Below, one piece after another: positions 1 through 9,900 of a stretch of 24,877 bases of DNA; the first letter of the stretch is position 1, and each line of letters starts with the position of its first letter. The stretch is taken from assembly GCA_003505715.1 (NCBI GenBank), contig DNXU01000279.1:45449-70325 (forward strand), written 5' to 3'. Position numbers and translations under genes: made by a program. A model generated the notes under the pieces. It was not told where the DNA came from, ran no database searches, and saw only the letters and a program-made list of their open reading frames with translations. This DNA comes from Cyanobacteria bacterium UBA8803. GTDB lineage: Bacteria > Cyanobacteriota > Cyanobacteriia > Cyanobacteriales > Coleofasciculaceae.

Positions 1-7
1 AATATTG

Positions 8-31
8 GTCGCTAAACCCGCCCCTACAGAT
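8..31 (+). repeat. 24-bp dispersed intergenic repeat, copy 1
   Basis: A 24-bp stretch starting GTCGCTAAACCCGCCCC is repeated exactly at 997-1020. The two copies bracket the small secreted-protein gene at 209-940. GC-rich elements of this kind are scattered between genes in many filamentous cyanobacteria; that is general knowledge, not something searched here. Confidence 0.75.
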
Positions 32-62
32 ATTATGGGTGTTTAACCGGACATATTATCAC

Positions 63-96
63 CCTTCATCCTTCATCCCTCATCCCTCATCCTTCC
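63..96 (+). repeat. Heptanucleotide tandem repeat (STRR-like)
   Basis: Four consecutive 7-bp units, CCTTCAT twice and then CCCTCAT twice, are followed by a partial fifth unit. This matches the short tandemly repeated repetitive sequences (STRR) of filamentous cyanobacteria. It lies upstream of the 209-940 gene and has no visible coding role. Confidence 0.75.
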
Positions 97-208
97 GATC
101 TGCATAAGTCCCCCCGTAACCAGAGATAGTAGGTAATAGATATCAACTGCTCGGAAAGTCAAAGAGCAGGAAACGTCAGATGTACTATTGGTTTTGAGGA
201 AAGACCTT

Positions 209-940
209 ATGGGTAGACGTATAAGGGTATCGTTACTCCTCCTAATTGCTGTACTCAGCTTAACTAGTGTAAGTGGGGCGATCGCAAATGCAAGTTTGCC
301 TGCTTCATCAGCTGTAGCTGAAGGTAGGGCAAACCCAGAAAATGCTAGAAGCACTATAGTTAGCCAAAATACTCAGCGCTCGCCATGGCAAATTGTGCTG
401 GATATTTTTAGGCGAAAAAAGAGGCGGGGTGGTACGAGAGGGGAGGAATTTTGTTTGGTGGTGCCTGCTCAAGAAGTATTTGAAATCTGGAGCGATCGCC
501 CTTTATTTGTCTGGCAAGGAACTCTCAAGACAATTACAGTATCTCTTCCTGATGATGAATGGGCTCATGACGTAACTGAGAAAGAGCAGGCTCAAAAGAG
601 TATCGTTTACGCAGGCCCAGCACTGCAACCGGGTCAGGAGTACTTCATTGAGGGAATCTACGAAACGATAAAAGATGGAAAAATTATCCGCGATCGCACA
701 GACTCCATCTTATTTAAAGTGATGGAGGGGCCACGTCGGCAGCAGATTGCAGAACAATTGCTCAGCCTGGACAGTCAAAGCACAACTTCGAGTGCTGAAA
801 AGCTCGCTTTAGAACGTGCCCGTTATTTTGCAGAAAACGATCTGTTCTTAGACGTAGTTCGGGAGATTTTTTCTGTACCAACGCCCTCGCCAACTGTCAC
901 CGAACAAATTTCCTTACTGCTCGCTGAGTTTTGTAACTAA
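209..940 (+). CDS. Secreted DUF928-like protein
   Basis: Encodes 243 residues from ATG 209. I prefer this start over TTG 188 because a GAGGA-type ribosome binding site (196-200) lies 8 nt upstream and the peptide then opens as a clean Sec signal: MGRRIRVS, a hydrophobic LLLLIAVLSL stretch, and an ANA-S-like cleavage site near residue 29. After a basic KRRGGTRGE stretch comes a beta-rich region (phrases such as FCLVVPAQE, WSDRPLFVWQG and LQPGQEYFIEG). A helical C-terminus follows (EKLALERARYFAENDLFLDVV). This order and the RRGGTRGE signature resemble cyanobacterial DUF928 proteins, which have no known biochemical function and often sit near FHA/CHAT secretion genes. An FHA-CHAT gene does lie nearby, at 4212-9569. 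The secreted location is well supported. The family assignment is from memory of its pattern. Confidence 0.65.
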   Translation: MGRRIRVSLLLLIAVLSLTSVSGAIANASLPASSAVAEGRANPENARSTIVSQNTQRSPWQIVLDIFRRKKRRGGTRGEEFCLVVPAQEVFEIWSDRPLFVWQGTLKTITVSLPDDEWAHDVTEKEQAQKSIVYAGPALQPGQEYFIEGIYETIKDGKIIRDRTDSILFKVMEGPRRQQIAEQLLSLDSQSTTSSAEKLALERARYFAENDLFLDVVREIFSVPTPSPTVTEQISLLLAEFCN

Positions 941-951
941 ATGAGATCTTT

Positions 952-1012
952 GGGCGGGTTTTGACTTAAGACTTACCTGTGCTATCTCGATAATTTGTCG
1001 CTAAACCCGCCC
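952..1012. repeat. REP-like inverted repeat between convergent genes
   Basis: GGGCGGGTTT at 952-961 is the exact reverse complement of AAACCCGCCC at 1003-1012, giving a 10-bp GC-rich stem around a 41-nt loop. The right arm lies inside the second copy of the 24-bp repeat. It sits between the 3' ends of the convergent genes at 209-940 and 1120-4098, so it might act as a weak transcript-end structure, but no T-run follows on either strand. Confidence 0.5.
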
Positions 1013-1020
1013 CTACAGAT
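997..1020 (+). repeat. 24-bp dispersed intergenic repeat, copy 2
   Basis: Exact copy of bases 8-31 in the same orientation, about 1 kb downstream. It is followed directly by another common cyanobacterial intergenic motif (1021-1052). Confidence 0.75.
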
Positions 1021-1052
1021 TCTTCTTCGTGTCCTTTGTGTCTTCGTGGTTT
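1021..1052 (+). repeat. Intergenic TTCGTG-rich repeat element
   Basis: Reads as imperfect repeats of a CTTCGTGT/CTTTGTGT unit ending in CTTCGTGGTTT. I recognise this pattern as a frequently dispersed intergenic element in cyanobacterial genomes; no other copy lies in this window. With the preceding repeat and the HIP1 site near 1093 it fills the 179-bp gap between the convergent genes, and no further gene is visible there. Confidence 0.4.
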
Positions 1053-1119
1053 ATTTAAAAGGGGGGTAATGGCAGCGGATTTGGTATGATAGGCGATCGC
1101 CCTAAATAGGAAGAACGAT

Positions 1120-4098
1120 TTAGCTCAACTTATATCCATCAGGTGCTGGAAAGCGGGTATTGATATTACCTGTATCAGCTAAGGTCGCTTGTCGGCATAA
1201 AGTTGACAAATTACTAGTTAAAGATAACTCTCTCCCTTTTTCACCATTGTTTTTAACATGTAATGATGTTTGACGTTTAGTTATTAGGTTAACATGGTTA
1301 TGTACTTCTGAATTTATAACATTACCATTATGCAAGGTTATTTGCACATCAAATACTTGCAAAATATCGTTATTGGTTCCCGAAGTAGTAGTTGGTCTCT
1401 GAGTTGTTAGCTGCACATTTGTATTATTTACTAAAGTGGCTGCATTGTTACTGCACAAATATTCATGATAAGCATTTTCATGGCCTAAAAAATAATCACT
1501 TGATTTAACGTTAGCAGCATTTGCCACTAGCCAACTAATAAATCCTATGGGTGCGTTGTTATGATGATTAGCATCAAAATTAGCATGATGAGCATCAAAT
1601 ACGCTCTGCACTACATGCAGCCCTTTCTTACTAATATAAAGGTCACATAAATTTTCAAAATCTGTTTGGTAATTATTTTCAAGGCAATCAAAAAATCTAT
1701 CTAAGTCATCTAACGTAGAATATTGGTTCATGCATATCTGTCTTATCTTGGCAAATAAATTCGGCTGCTTAGTAGTTTTATATGTCACTAATTGATTGCG
1801 GAGGTTAGAATTAGTCAAAGACTTAGTTAAATCTTTCCTTTCTCTCAAGTCTGTAAATGTCGTTAGTATATTATCTATATTAATATCAGTTTGCTTGTTG
1901 TCAATAAACCATAATACGTACCATTTCATTTCTTCCCGGAATACATTTACATCAGTTGCTGCTTGTGCTTTGCCAACAATGTATTGATGGATAGTTGAGT
2001 TAGTAGATAAATTATCATTCGCTGTTTTAAATTCATCCATTAACAAGATAATCATGGGTAGGGAGTTTATTCCTAAAGCAAATACGTCAGTACATAATTT
2101 ATCTAGATCTTTATATTTTTTCTGCTCAATTGCCCACTGAGTAATAGTATTGGTTAAGTTGAAATTTTTGATAGCATACTTAACTAATATGTTGGCAGGT
2201 TTAAAATCTAGGTTTAAGATTTTCACCAAATTTATCGCGTAGGTTATTATAGCCCGGTCTTGGGTTTGACTTTCAACACCCTCGATATATTGAGAGTATT
2301 TTTGCATTTCAGATGGTTTTTTGTCATCTATTTTGGTTTCACCTAGAGCTTTTTTATCTTTGATATCTTGCTCTACTTGTTGATATTCTTGAGTAACTTC
2401 TTGATTTTTTATTAGTTTTTGATAAGCCTCTCTAGTCTTTTTAATATCAACTGTCCCTCCACGGTAAAGAGTTGCCAGATCTCCTGGTGGAACTTTATTC
2501 TTTTGTCTATTATTAACATCTTTTAGTTTATCAAATTTAGTTTGTTTTTCTTCCTCTGCCAAAGTTACGCCTAAGTTAGTTTTTTCTTTATCTAATTCTT
2601 CTGTTACTTTTTTATCTGTATATTCATAGAATTCTTTATCTTGCAACAAGGGCTTGATGCTTGACAAATATTTATTATCTACACTATCATCTTCTATTAA
2701 TCTAATAATGTGAACTACTATTTCTTCATTTTGTGAACTTGTGAGGTCTCCTAAGAAGGTTAGAGTGGGAAGACTTGGTACTTTTTGCCCGAATTTACAG
2801 AGGCTAATCAAGTGAAATTTTCTAACATCGTTTTTGCTGCAAAACTTTACTAATTCAATTTTATTTGACACTTCAATAGACTGACAAATCGGGAAAAGAT
2901 TTAGTTGATATAGAATATCAAAGTCAGCCAGGTCAAATCCTTGGGGGATGCTGGAGTGATTTGCAGTAAAAAATGTCAGTTTAGGCTCATCTGTAAGGCT
3001 TTGAATTATATTTAAATGATCTTTGTGTATATTGGCTGCGGCTAGAATTGTTGTAATTTGTGGGGTCAATAATATTTTTGGTAACCTTTTGGCAAGGTCA
3101 TACAAGAAAGCGGTTTTAACTTTGTCAGCTTCACATTCTTGTACTAAGGCAATTACAGAGTTAATATCAAGGTTAACGATTCTAGTTAAATCATATATAT
3201 GCTTTGATAACAAAAACTTTTTAATATTAAAATCCGCTGGCAGAGCGTTAGCAAAGGTGATAAAACTAGGGATTTGATCGGGAGCAATATTTTTCAGAAA
3301 GATAAACTTAATTGTTGTGGCTGATTTACTAGTTTTTAATTTACTGCTGTGATTATATATCAATTGGTGAGCATCGATATTATCGGAAAATTCGGTCAGA
3401 AAATTCAACATCTCTGGTGAATATTCCTGAAGAGCTTGGTCTACTTTAGTTCTTAAATCCCATTTCAGATTTTTCAGGTCGTGATATTGGGTATGTTCCC
3501 TTTCTAAAATATGCAGAAAATGTTTTAAGAGTAATTTTTCTCTAGCTGAATCAAAACCGGATAAGAATTTTAACCCATTCTCGACGGTAATTGTATATCC
3601 CTCTTTAGTAGTAGTTATTTGCCGTTGGAGAAGAGAATGATTGATATTTAGGGGCTGTACTAGCTTTGTCTGTAGTTGCATCACGTCCCCATCAGACTGC
3701 CGTTGCACCATCAACTTCTGATTCACAACCTGAGTAGCAACCCGATCTGCCTCCTGCTCATAGCTATCCCCTGGTTCACCTATCATCAATGTCGCCTGAA
3801 TCGATGCAGATGGCATTGCTCCCGGTGCAAATAGCGGAATATTAGCCGCGTTATACCCAAACTGTTCTGCTCGTTTCAGTTGCGTTTGCAGATCCGGTGT
3901 TTCCTGGGGTTGAGGGGGTTTTTGAGTGGGAGGGCTGACGGTTCGCTTTTGCAATAAATTAGTAGCAGGTAACTCCGGCGATCGCGCTTGCATCCCGTTA
4001 CCAAATCCACGAGTTTGTAACAGATTCCTGGCTGGAGTAGGTGACAGATTAGAGACTTTGGCCCCAATGTGCCGACGGATACGCATACGATCGCTCAT
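1120..4098 (-). CDS. DUF4157/eCIS-core-motif protein, possible contractile-injection-system cargo
   Basis: Encodes 992 residues. ATG at 4098 has an AGAGG ribosome binding site 7 nt upstream. The first ~130 residues form a Pro/Gln/Arg-rich, disordered-looking leader with LKRAEQFGYNAANIPLFAPG and then the motif MIGEPGDSYEQEADRVATQV. This is the N-terminal part of the DUF4157 (eCIS core) domain found in cyanobacterial proteins linked to extracellular contractile injection systems. The rest of DUF4157, with its HELTHV protease motif, is absent. Residues ~150-990 are a long, Lys/Asn-rich, mostly helical body that I do not recognise; its C-terminal ~150 residues are rich in Asn and His. No signal peptide is seen. 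The leader is about 50% GC (30 of 60 bases in 3901-3960), while the body drops to 25-30% (15/60 in 1621-1680, 18/60 in 2101-2160) and lacks HIP1 sites. The gene lies 113 nt downstream of the FHA-CHAT gene on the same strand. The motif is solid; an effector or toxin role is inference. Confidence 0.7.
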   Translation of the reverse strand: MSDRMRIRRHIGAKVSNLSPTPARNLLQTRGFGNGMQARSPELPATNLLQKRTVSPPTQKPPQPQETPDLQTQLKRAEQFGYNAANIPLFAPGAMPSASIQATLMIGEPGDSYEQEADRVATQVVNQKLMVQRQSDGDVMQLQTKLVQPLNINHSLLQRQITTTKEGYTITVENGLKFLSGFDSAREKLLLKHFLHILEREHTQYHDLKNLKWDLRTKVDQALQEYSPEMLNFLTEFSDNIDAHQLIYNHSSKLKTSKSATTIKFIFLKNIAPDQIPSFITFANALPADFNIKKFLLSKHIYDLTRIVNLDINSVIALVQECEADKVKTAFLYDLAKRLPKILLTPQITTILAAANIHKDHLNIIQSLTDEPKLTFFTANHSSIPQGFDLADFDILYQLNLFPICQSIEVSNKIELVKFCSKNDVRKFHLISLCKFGQKVPSLPTLTFLGDLTSSQNEEIVVHIIRLIEDDSVDNKYLSSIKPLLQDKEFYEYTDKKVTEELDKEKTNLGVTLAEEEKQTKFDKLKDVNNRQKNKVPPGDLATLYRGGTVDIKKTREAYQKLIKNQEVTQEYQQVEQDIKDKKALGETKIDDKKPSEMQKYSQYIEGVESQTQDRAIITYAINLVKILNLDFKPANILVKYAIKNFNLTNTITQWAIEQKKYKDLDKLCTDVFALGINSLPMIILLMDEFKTANDNLSTNSTIHQYIVGKAQAATDVNVFREEMKWYVLWFIDNKQTDINIDNILTTFTDLRERKDLTKSLTNSNLRNQLVTYKTTKQPNLFAKIRQICMNQYSTLDDLDRFFDCLENNYQTDFENLCDLYISKKGLHVVQSVFDAHHANFDANHHNNAPIGFISWLVANAANVKSSDYFLGHENAYHEYLCSNNAATLVNNTNVQLTTQRPTTTSGTNNDILQVFDVQITLHNGNVINSEVHNHVNLITKRQTSLHVKNNGEKGRELSLTSNLSTLCRQATLADTGNINTRFPAPDGYKLS

Positions 4099-4211
4099 CT
4101 GTCACCTCTATTGCTAACTTGAAAATATGAAAATTTGTACTATCCCCCTAACGCCAACTCTACCTCATCAGTTGTTTCTATCTCACTGTCTTCATATTTC
4201 TTAACATTCTC

Positions 4212-7200
4212 CTACCAAGGATTACCGACAATTGTAAAACCTGACCAATAGTAGGGATGTGATAGCTCCAGGGGTTTTTCTAACTCTGGTGGTAGGGAGA
4301 TGCTATATTCTGGGTTTGAATCAAAAAATAACTGACCATCTTTTATATATACTTTTCCTCTCAGCATCTCTAGCTGAGCTTGTCGCAAGGCTTCGGCTTT
4401 AATGGGAACTGTCTTTAACTGGCGATAAAACTGGGTAATCAATCCCAAAGTTCCAATTTCCTCAACTTTCCACAAGCTGGCCAAAACTGACTTTACTCCA
4501 GCTAAATGGGCAAGTCCAGCAAAACCTAACTCAAAACCGAATTCATTAGTATTGTCATCTCCTAAAGCTGTCTCGCAAGCACTCAGCACCAACAACTCTA
4601 CCGGAGGTTTATTTAAGTCCAGATTTGAGATTTCTTCCATGAATAAACTCTGATCGCTTCCTAACTGAATATAAGAGTTTCTCGGCTCTACAGAGTTAGA
4701 GTTAGCATGGGTTGCTAAATGCAGGATACCAAAGCGTTCTCGACCGCCTAAGGACTTTAGTTGGTTTAAGGGAAAGTTTTCGTTCAGAAAAAATCTTCCC
4801 GGCCAGAGTTTTCTAATAGACTCTATCTCTAGAGGAACAGCAGGTAGAGGCTCTAATTCTTTAAATTGAGAAGCTCCCATTGCTAAAACTTGGAGATTTT
4901 TAATATCTTGATAGCGAGTATCGGTCAAGCTCATGCTAGGGATCAGACCCACACTATACCTCTCCACCACAAAGTTCTGACCATCGTGGAGAGCAGCTAG
5001 TGGCAGGGAACGCAACTTCCCATCCATAACGAACACTAAGTTTTGGATACCTTTTGCTTGTAAGTCTTCTTCCAGTGGTGCAATCAGCCACTCATATAAC
5101 TTCTGACTTCTCTCTAAGTAATTATTACTTTTAATAGTTGCTACCCGTGATCTAAAATTCTTGGCTGCCAGCTCCACATCTTCACGCATAGCATCAGGAA
5201 TCTGCTTGCGAATCGGTCTACCTTGACTCATCACTAACACCACTTCTAATTGGTCAGTAGCTTGTGGTTCGATCTGAAATAAAAGGTGGTGATCGCTCAA
5301 ATAATTAGTTGTTAACCCCTGAGAATTAAACTGCCAGTCCTCTTCAGTTGGCTTGAGAGGTCGTACTAACTCCTTGATTTTCTGTTCTAAGGCTGCCTCG
5401 GTTAGTCCTCTGGGTACAAAAAACGTATAAATGAGCGCGGGTTTAATACCAGTAGCTTGCTCAACTTTTTTTAGCTCATTTTGAATTTCTCCCAGAGTTT
5501 TAATCGCAGTTTCTTGAGGTTGATCGAGAGACTTCTCCACTTGTCGAGTGAAGGTTCTTTCCAGTTCAAACACAATCGTGTCAATGGGAACTTCTGAAAG
5601 CTCTTCCTCTTCCGGTTGTTGCTTTAGTACTTGTTCCTGGGGTGGTGCAGGGAATGACTCCGAGGACTGCTGAGTCAGGATCTGAATATCGCTGGGTGCA
5701 ATTCCCTGAGTGTAGGAGTTGGGAAATGATTGCAAGGATAAGATGGAATTGCCAGATCCTGTCGTAATTGCTCCTGCCGTCCCGTTCACGCTAGCATCTC
5801 CCACTACAAAGGGAATGTTTTCCCCTCCTCCCCCATGGCGGATAATAATTGACCCGCCTCCAACTCCACCAGCACTGGAAATGCTGGCAGCTATCCCATT
5901 GCGATCGCTAAAAGTCCCTGTGGCTCGGAAAAATTGCGCGGTAGTAATATCCACATTACCGCCTCTGCCGTTTGTGCCTCCTTGAGCATTGATGGCAACC
6001 ACTTGAATGTCGCCGTCAGGATCTAAGGTGACATTGCCGCCATTGCCAAAGCTAGAACTTGCATCAATCACTCCTGCCGTAATGCGATCGCGAGCCGAAA
6101 TGACAATCGCTCCACCTCCCCCATCTCCTGAGGTGTTGAGATTTCCTGCCGTCACTGCACCCGCACGGCTAATCAGACTAATGCCAGCATTAGCAGTAAT
6201 ATTGCCCACACTTAAGTCATCATTTGACACTAGAGTAATAGAAGCCCCATCTACGGCAGTGAGGGCATTGGCCAAGGAAAGTGTCTTGGCAGCAGTAAAG
6301 GTAGTACTCCTAGTCACCGTCACCGAACCGCTAAAGTCAATTGTGCCGTCGATAGAGATGTCACCTCCCACGGCTATGGTGGGAGCAAAGAAACTTAGAT
6401 TGCCCTGAACATTCAATCCCTGTGCCAAGGTAATGGTGCCCGTGCCTGTCTCTAGTAATAATGAGGAATTGAAGGTGAGGGGATTAGTCCCATTCACTGT
6501 AATGTCTCCAGCACCACTAAAGTATGAAGCAATCTCAAGGGATGGCAAGTTGCCCTCTAGGGCAATAGCATTCAGATCGGTGGTAGTAACGTCCAGGGTT
6601 TCGGTGCCGCTATCGGCAGAGCCACCGATCAGAATATCGCGATCGCTACTCCCACTTCTCAAGGAAACCGAGTTGGCTCGAATTGAACCCGCTCCTCCGA
6701 TTAAGTTAATTTCATCGGAGCGTAACTTAATGGCATTAGCGACAAGGGGTGAGAGGACTGTCAGCGTACCATTACCCCCAAAGATATCAATATCAGAAAA
6801 TCCAGCGGACAGAGGCGCGATCGCATTTAAATCGGTGGTAGTAAAGTCCAGAGTATTCGCACCGCTATCTGCTGCTCCACCAACGATGATATCTTGCGCA
6901 ATTGTGCCAGACCCCAACGAAAAGGAATCAGCACGAATCGATCCAGCACCTCCTAAGAGATCGATTTCACCGCCTTGGAAATATACCAGCTTAGCCTCTA
7001 GGGGTGAGAGTACGGTGAGGTTACCGCTACCACCACTGCTGAGGCTTAGGGAAAAAAATCGATTCTCTAAAGGGACAATGGCACTGAGATCCGTTGTTGT
7101 GATATCTAAAGTCCCAACTCCGGTATCAACAGCCCCGCCTACTAGGGTATTTTGATTGAAGCTTCTTGATCGCAACGAAATAGAGTTGGTGCGAATTGAA

Positions 7201-9569
7201 CCCTGTCCGCCTAACAAGTCAATTTCATCTGCTCGCAAATTAATCCCATGAGCTTGCAATGCTCCCACTACAGTGAGGGTGCCATTGCCACTAAATCCCC
7301 CAATGGTTAGGGACGCCTCTTCTAGATCGAGGACGTTTAAATCGGCAGCAGTGATATCCAGCACTCCGACACCAGTATCTACTGCTCCACCTACAATTAT
7401 TGGATGACTAGGCGTTCCGGCTTCAAGAGTAACGGAGCGAGTGCGAATTGACTGCGGTTCTCCTAGCAAGTCAATCTCATCAGCTTGGAGCAAGATCTCA
7501 TCCACTTCAATCCCCCGTTCCACTCTAATGGCACCACTACCCGTCTGAAGTTTCAAAGGATCGAATAACTTGAGGGGAGTAGCCGAGCTGAGGACTATGA
7601 TGTTTCCCGTACCGTTCGTCAGTCCGATTGCAATACCATCAAAGCCATCTTGAATTGCCGCTAAATCACTCGCTGTAATGTCCAGAATTCCTAAACCAGT
7701 GTCCCCTAAACCGCCAACTGCGATCGCCTGATTGAGGGTAGCAGGTTGCAGACTCAGGCTTCCCAAGATAAAGGAAAACGAGCGTCCTGGAGGGCGAGCG
7801 GGTTCGAGGCGGCGAATGGAATTGACACCTCCTAGCAAGTCAATCTCGTCACCGATGAGAGTAATTGACCGCCCCGCACCCACGTCAATCCCACCAATTG
7901 TTAAGTTTTTTCCAGAAATCGTTACACTTCCTCCTTGAGTGCGAAGAGTGTCTCCAGGATTCATAGCAAACGCACCAACCCCATCCCGATCCGCATCGGC
8001 TCTAAAGGTTATGGCACCCGTAGTTGCCTGAAGACTCAAAATATTATCGGCGAGGTCATCAATAGTAATATCGTTGGTCGCTTCTAGAACAATATTCGCC
8101 GTGGGTGCTAAACTCTCAAGAGCAGTTTCAGAAATAGTAAAGGCATCAGCAGGGCTATTGCCAAAAAGAATTTGACTATCCGCCAGTTCGGTATCGTTTA
8201 ACCCACCAGTGCCATTAACAATTGTCAGGTTGACGGGGTCAAGCAGGAGAGTCCCCTGGCTACCGCTAGTTGCACCCAAATCAACAAAGCCTCGGAAAAT
8301 TAGGCTATCCTTGCCAGAAACCTCAATAAAACCACCATTACCATCGTTAAGACCACCACGGGCGCTGATAGTACCATAGAATCCAGTAGTTCCATCTGCC
8401 CAAACTATCACCCGACCACCGTTACCCTGGAGGAATGCCGACGCCTGAATTGCCGAGTCGCGACTGATAAACGTATTCTCAGCATTAGGCACTAAACCCG
8501 CACCTTGGTAATCTCCACCAATTCGCACCGTACCCCCACCATTGGTGCCAGCAGCATCGATCCTGGCACCGAGAAGTCCCACAGGACTAACGCCTAAAAC
8601 ATTTACCTCACCCCCAGTTTGCCCAGCCGCTAGATTAGAAGCATCAATCCTGCCGGAAACAATTGTTGTTCCGCTTGTGTTTGGTATCCTCGTCCCAGAA
8701 CTTGTCAACTGCACCGTACCATCCGGGTTAACAGTCAATCCAGTATTTAAACCAGCAGCCCCAACAGTCAGTAAGGTGGGCAAATCTAGAGGTCTCATGG
8801 GTAACATCTGCCCGTTACTGTCCCTTGGGGGTTCTATTTCCAAACTCAATAGATGTCCCGCTTGACCAATCCGGACGACATTTTGTCCCGGCACAGCAGC
8901 AATGGTAATCGTTCCGCCCGGAGTTGTCAGTTGTCCAGTGTTGAACGCGCTGCCACCAAGTAAAGTCAAATTATGCCCTGCTGGTACGGTCAACTGTCCG
9001 GCATTGATAATACTGCCAGGTTGGAGCGGTAACCCATCTGGAGTTGTCCCATCAAACGCAAACTGACTAGGCGTACCGATTAGTGTCTGATAGTCATTTC
9101 CCCCCCAGACATTAAACCAATGGTTCCCCCCAAAGCCAATGCCTGTAGCGGTTGTAGCAGTGAAGTCAGCAGGAACATTAAGTCGGGCATTTGGACCAAA
9201 GACAATCCCAGCTGGATTCGTTAAGAATAGGTTGGGATTACCTCCCGTAACCTGAATCAGGCCATTAATAATGGATGGTTCTCCCCCGACAACTCGCCCC
9301 AGAATATTTTGCAGGCTGGGATGAGATACAAAGTTCGCAATCTGACCTTCGGCAAGTCCCAATTGCCCGAAACTGTGGAACAGATTTGCCCCATCTCCGG
9401 AAACTGTACCGCCGTAGATGTCAAAACGGTTGCCATCAATACTGACCTGGGTATTGATGCCATCGGCACCTGGGGTAATGAATTGGGCGCTTGCTGGTGA
9501 AATGGCTATGACTCCGGATAAGGAAAGTGTGAGAAATAACCAGCTAACGTCAAGCTGTTCGGAATTCAT
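4212..9569 (-). CDS. Secreted filamentous haemagglutinin (TPS) - CHAT protease fusion
   Basis: Encodes 1785 residues. A Sec signal ([13 protein letters not shown], cleavage near SPASA/Q, about residue 29) leads into a two-partner-secretion haemagglutinin domain (about residues 30-150) with the hallmark [18 protein letters not shown] near residue 110. A long beta-helix-like passenger follows, containing five repeats that start DEIDLLGG at residues ~574, 697, 781, 867 and 952. A charged linker (~1290-1400) joins it to a C-terminal CHAT caspase-like domain. The catalytic pair is visible: His1621 in HLATHA and Cys1665 in LSACET. The ending [13 protein letters not shown] is typical of CHAT domains. 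TPS passengers cross the outer membrane through an FhaC/ShlB-type pore, which is not in this window. The start has an AGGA motif 8 nt upstream. FHA-CHAT fusions are common in cyanobacteria; their targets are unknown. This one would act at the cell surface or outside the cell. Confidence 0.9.
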   Translation of the reverse strand: MNSEQLDVSWLFLTLSLSGVIAISPASAQFITPGADGINTQVSIDGNRFDIYGGTVSGDGANLFHSFGQLGLAEGQIANFVSHPSLQNILGRVVGGEPSIINGLIQVTGGNPNLFLTNPAGIVFGPNARLNVPADFTATTATGIGFGGNHWFNVWGGNDYQTLIGTPSQFAFDGTTPDGLPLQPGSIINAGQLTVPAGHNLTLLGGSAFNTGQLTTPGGTITIAAVPGQNVVRIGQAGHLLSLEIEPPRDSNGQMLPMRPLDLPTLLTVGAAGLNTGLTVNPDGTVQLTSSGTRIPNTSGTTIVSGRIDASNLAAGQTGGEVNVLGVSPVGLLGARIDAAGTNGGGTVRIGGDYQGAGLVPNAENTFISRDSAIQASAFLQGNGGRVIVWADGTTGFYGTISARGGLNDGNGGFIEVSGKDSLIFRGFVDLGATSGSQGTLLLDPVNLTIVNGTGGLNDTELADSQILFGNSPADAFTISETALESLAPTANIVLEATNDITIDDLADNILSLQATTGAITFRADADRDGVGAFAMNPGDTLRTQGGSVTISGKNLTIGGIDVGAGRSITLIGDEIDLLGGVNSIRRLEPARPPGRSFSFILGSLSLQPATLNQAIAVGGLGDTGLGILDITASDLAAIQDGFDGIAIGLTNGTGNIIVLSSATPLKLFDPLKLQTGSGAIRVERGIEVDEILLQADEIDLLGEPQSIRTRSVTLEAGTPSHPIIVGGAVDTGVGVLDITAADLNVLDLEEASLTIGGFSGNGTLTVVGALQAHGINLRADEIDLLGGQGSIRTNSISLRSRSFNQNTLVGGAVDTGVGTLDITTTDLSAIVPLENRFFSLSLSSGGSGNLTVLSPLEAKLVYFQGGEIDLLGGAGSIRADSFSLGSGTIAQDIIVGGAADSGANTLDFTTTDLNAIAPLSAGFSDIDIFGGNGTLTVLSPLVANAIKLRSDEINLIGGAGSIRANSVSLRSGSSDRDILIGGSADSGTETLDVTTTDLNAIALEGNLPSLEIASYFSGAGDITVNGTNPLTFNSSLLLETGTGTITLAQGLNVQGNLSFFAPTIAVGGDISIDGTIDFSGSVTVTRSTTFTAAKTLSLANALTAVDGASITLVSNDDLSVGNITANAGISLISRAGAVTAGNLNTSGDGGGGAIVISARDRITAGVIDASSSFGNGGNVTLDPDGDIQVVAINAQGGTNGRGGNVDITTAQFFRATGTFSDRNGIAASISSAGGVGGGSIIIRHGGGGENIPFVVGDASVNGTAGAITTGSGNSILSLQSFPNSYTQGIAPSDIQILTQQSSESFPAPPQEQVLKQQPEEEELSEVPIDTIVFELERTFTRQVEKSLDQPQETAIKTLGEIQNELKKVEQATGIKPALIYTFFVPRGLTEAALEQKIKELVRPLKPTEEDWQFNSQGLTTNYLSDHHLLFQIEPQATDQLEVVLVMSQGRPIRKQIPDAMREDVELAAKNFRSRVATIKSNNYLERSQKLYEWLIAPLEEDLQAKGIQNLVFVMDGKLRSLPLAALHDGQNFVVERYSVGLIPSMSLTDTRYQDIKNLQVLAMGASQFKELEPLPAVPLEIESIRKLWPGRFFLNENFPLNQLKSLGGRERFGILHLATHANSNSVEPRNSYIQLGSDQSLFMEEISNLDLNKPPVELLVLSACETALGDDNTNEFGFELGFAGLAHLAGVKSVLASLWKVEEIGTLGLITQFYRQLKTVPIKAEALRQAQLEMLRGKVYIKDGQLFFDSNPEYSISLPPELEKPLELSHPYYWSGFTIVGNPW
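6560..7860 (-). repeat. Five tandem ~84-residue repeats in the FHA-CHAT passenger
   Basis: Inside the 4212-9569 gene, units begin with (D/G)EI(D/N)L(L/I)G at residues 574, 697, 781, 867 and 952 (spacings 123, 84, 86 and 85). Each continues through SIR-x-x-S, a GG-x-x-D(S/T)G turn and LD(I/V/F)T-x-x-DL. Units 3-5 are most alike. The pattern suggests stacked beta-helix rungs extended by duplication, as in other TPS adhesins. Confidence 0.8.
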
Positions 9570-9900
9570 TGGTAGATCCTGATTTACACCATAATTGAAG
9601 GTTTTTCCGTTTTAAACCCTATTTGGTGAGAAGACACGGATTAATAACTAAAGTTTAATTGTCCTGAGCTGAGGGAGTCTTTACTTGCGTTTACTTATAG
9701 ACCCCTAAAAGCGATCGCATAACTTAATATCAGTCTGGCGCTCTTTTGCCAATGATATAATTTAAAATCATTAGCTCTGTAATATCCAACGCCTGTCAAA
9801 ACGTCGTGCGATCGCCTCTAAAACCCGATTCGTTCCGCTAAAAATAACCATTTGACTCTTCCCCTATTAGGAGAGCTATTTAAATAGAAAGGGGAGCATT
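9570..9900. promoter_or_regulatory. Divergent intergenic region between FHA-CHAT and NACHT genes
   Basis: 331 bp with no gene. It must hold the 5' signals of both flanking genes. It contains two HIP1 palindromes (9711-9718 and 9808-9815) and a perfect TATAAT at 9756-9761 on the plus strand. That hexamer overlaps a short dyad, AATGAT at 9751-9756 with ATCATT at 9767-9772. No convincing -35 is seen, so the promoter is tentative. A GAAAGGGGAG ribosome binding site (9888-9897) precedes the NACHT start. Confidence 0.45.
9756..9761 (+). promoter_or_regulatory. Candidate -10 element for the NACHT gene
   Basis: Perfect TATAAT located 139 nt before the ATG, embedded in an imperfect dyad that could be an operator. 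No TTGACA-like -35 lies at 16-18 bp, so this is a weak call made from the -10 match alone. Confidence 0.3.

Noticed and set aside
73..354. 93-codon minus-strand open frame over the start of the DUF928-like gene
   Set aside because: It overlaps the signal-peptide coding region antisense and runs into the tandem heptamers; no ribosome binding site or family match.
6433..7155. 240-codon plus-strand open frame opposite the FHA-CHAT gene
   Set aside because: It mirrors the repeats of the real gene on the minus strand; its repeated PPLP/SRV pattern is the antisense of the GG/DTG repeats, with no start signals.
9756..9772. Autoregulatory operator over the NACHT -10
   Set aside because: The dyad has only six bases per arm in an AT-rich stretch, so chance is a sufficient explanation; kept only as a remark in the promoter entry.
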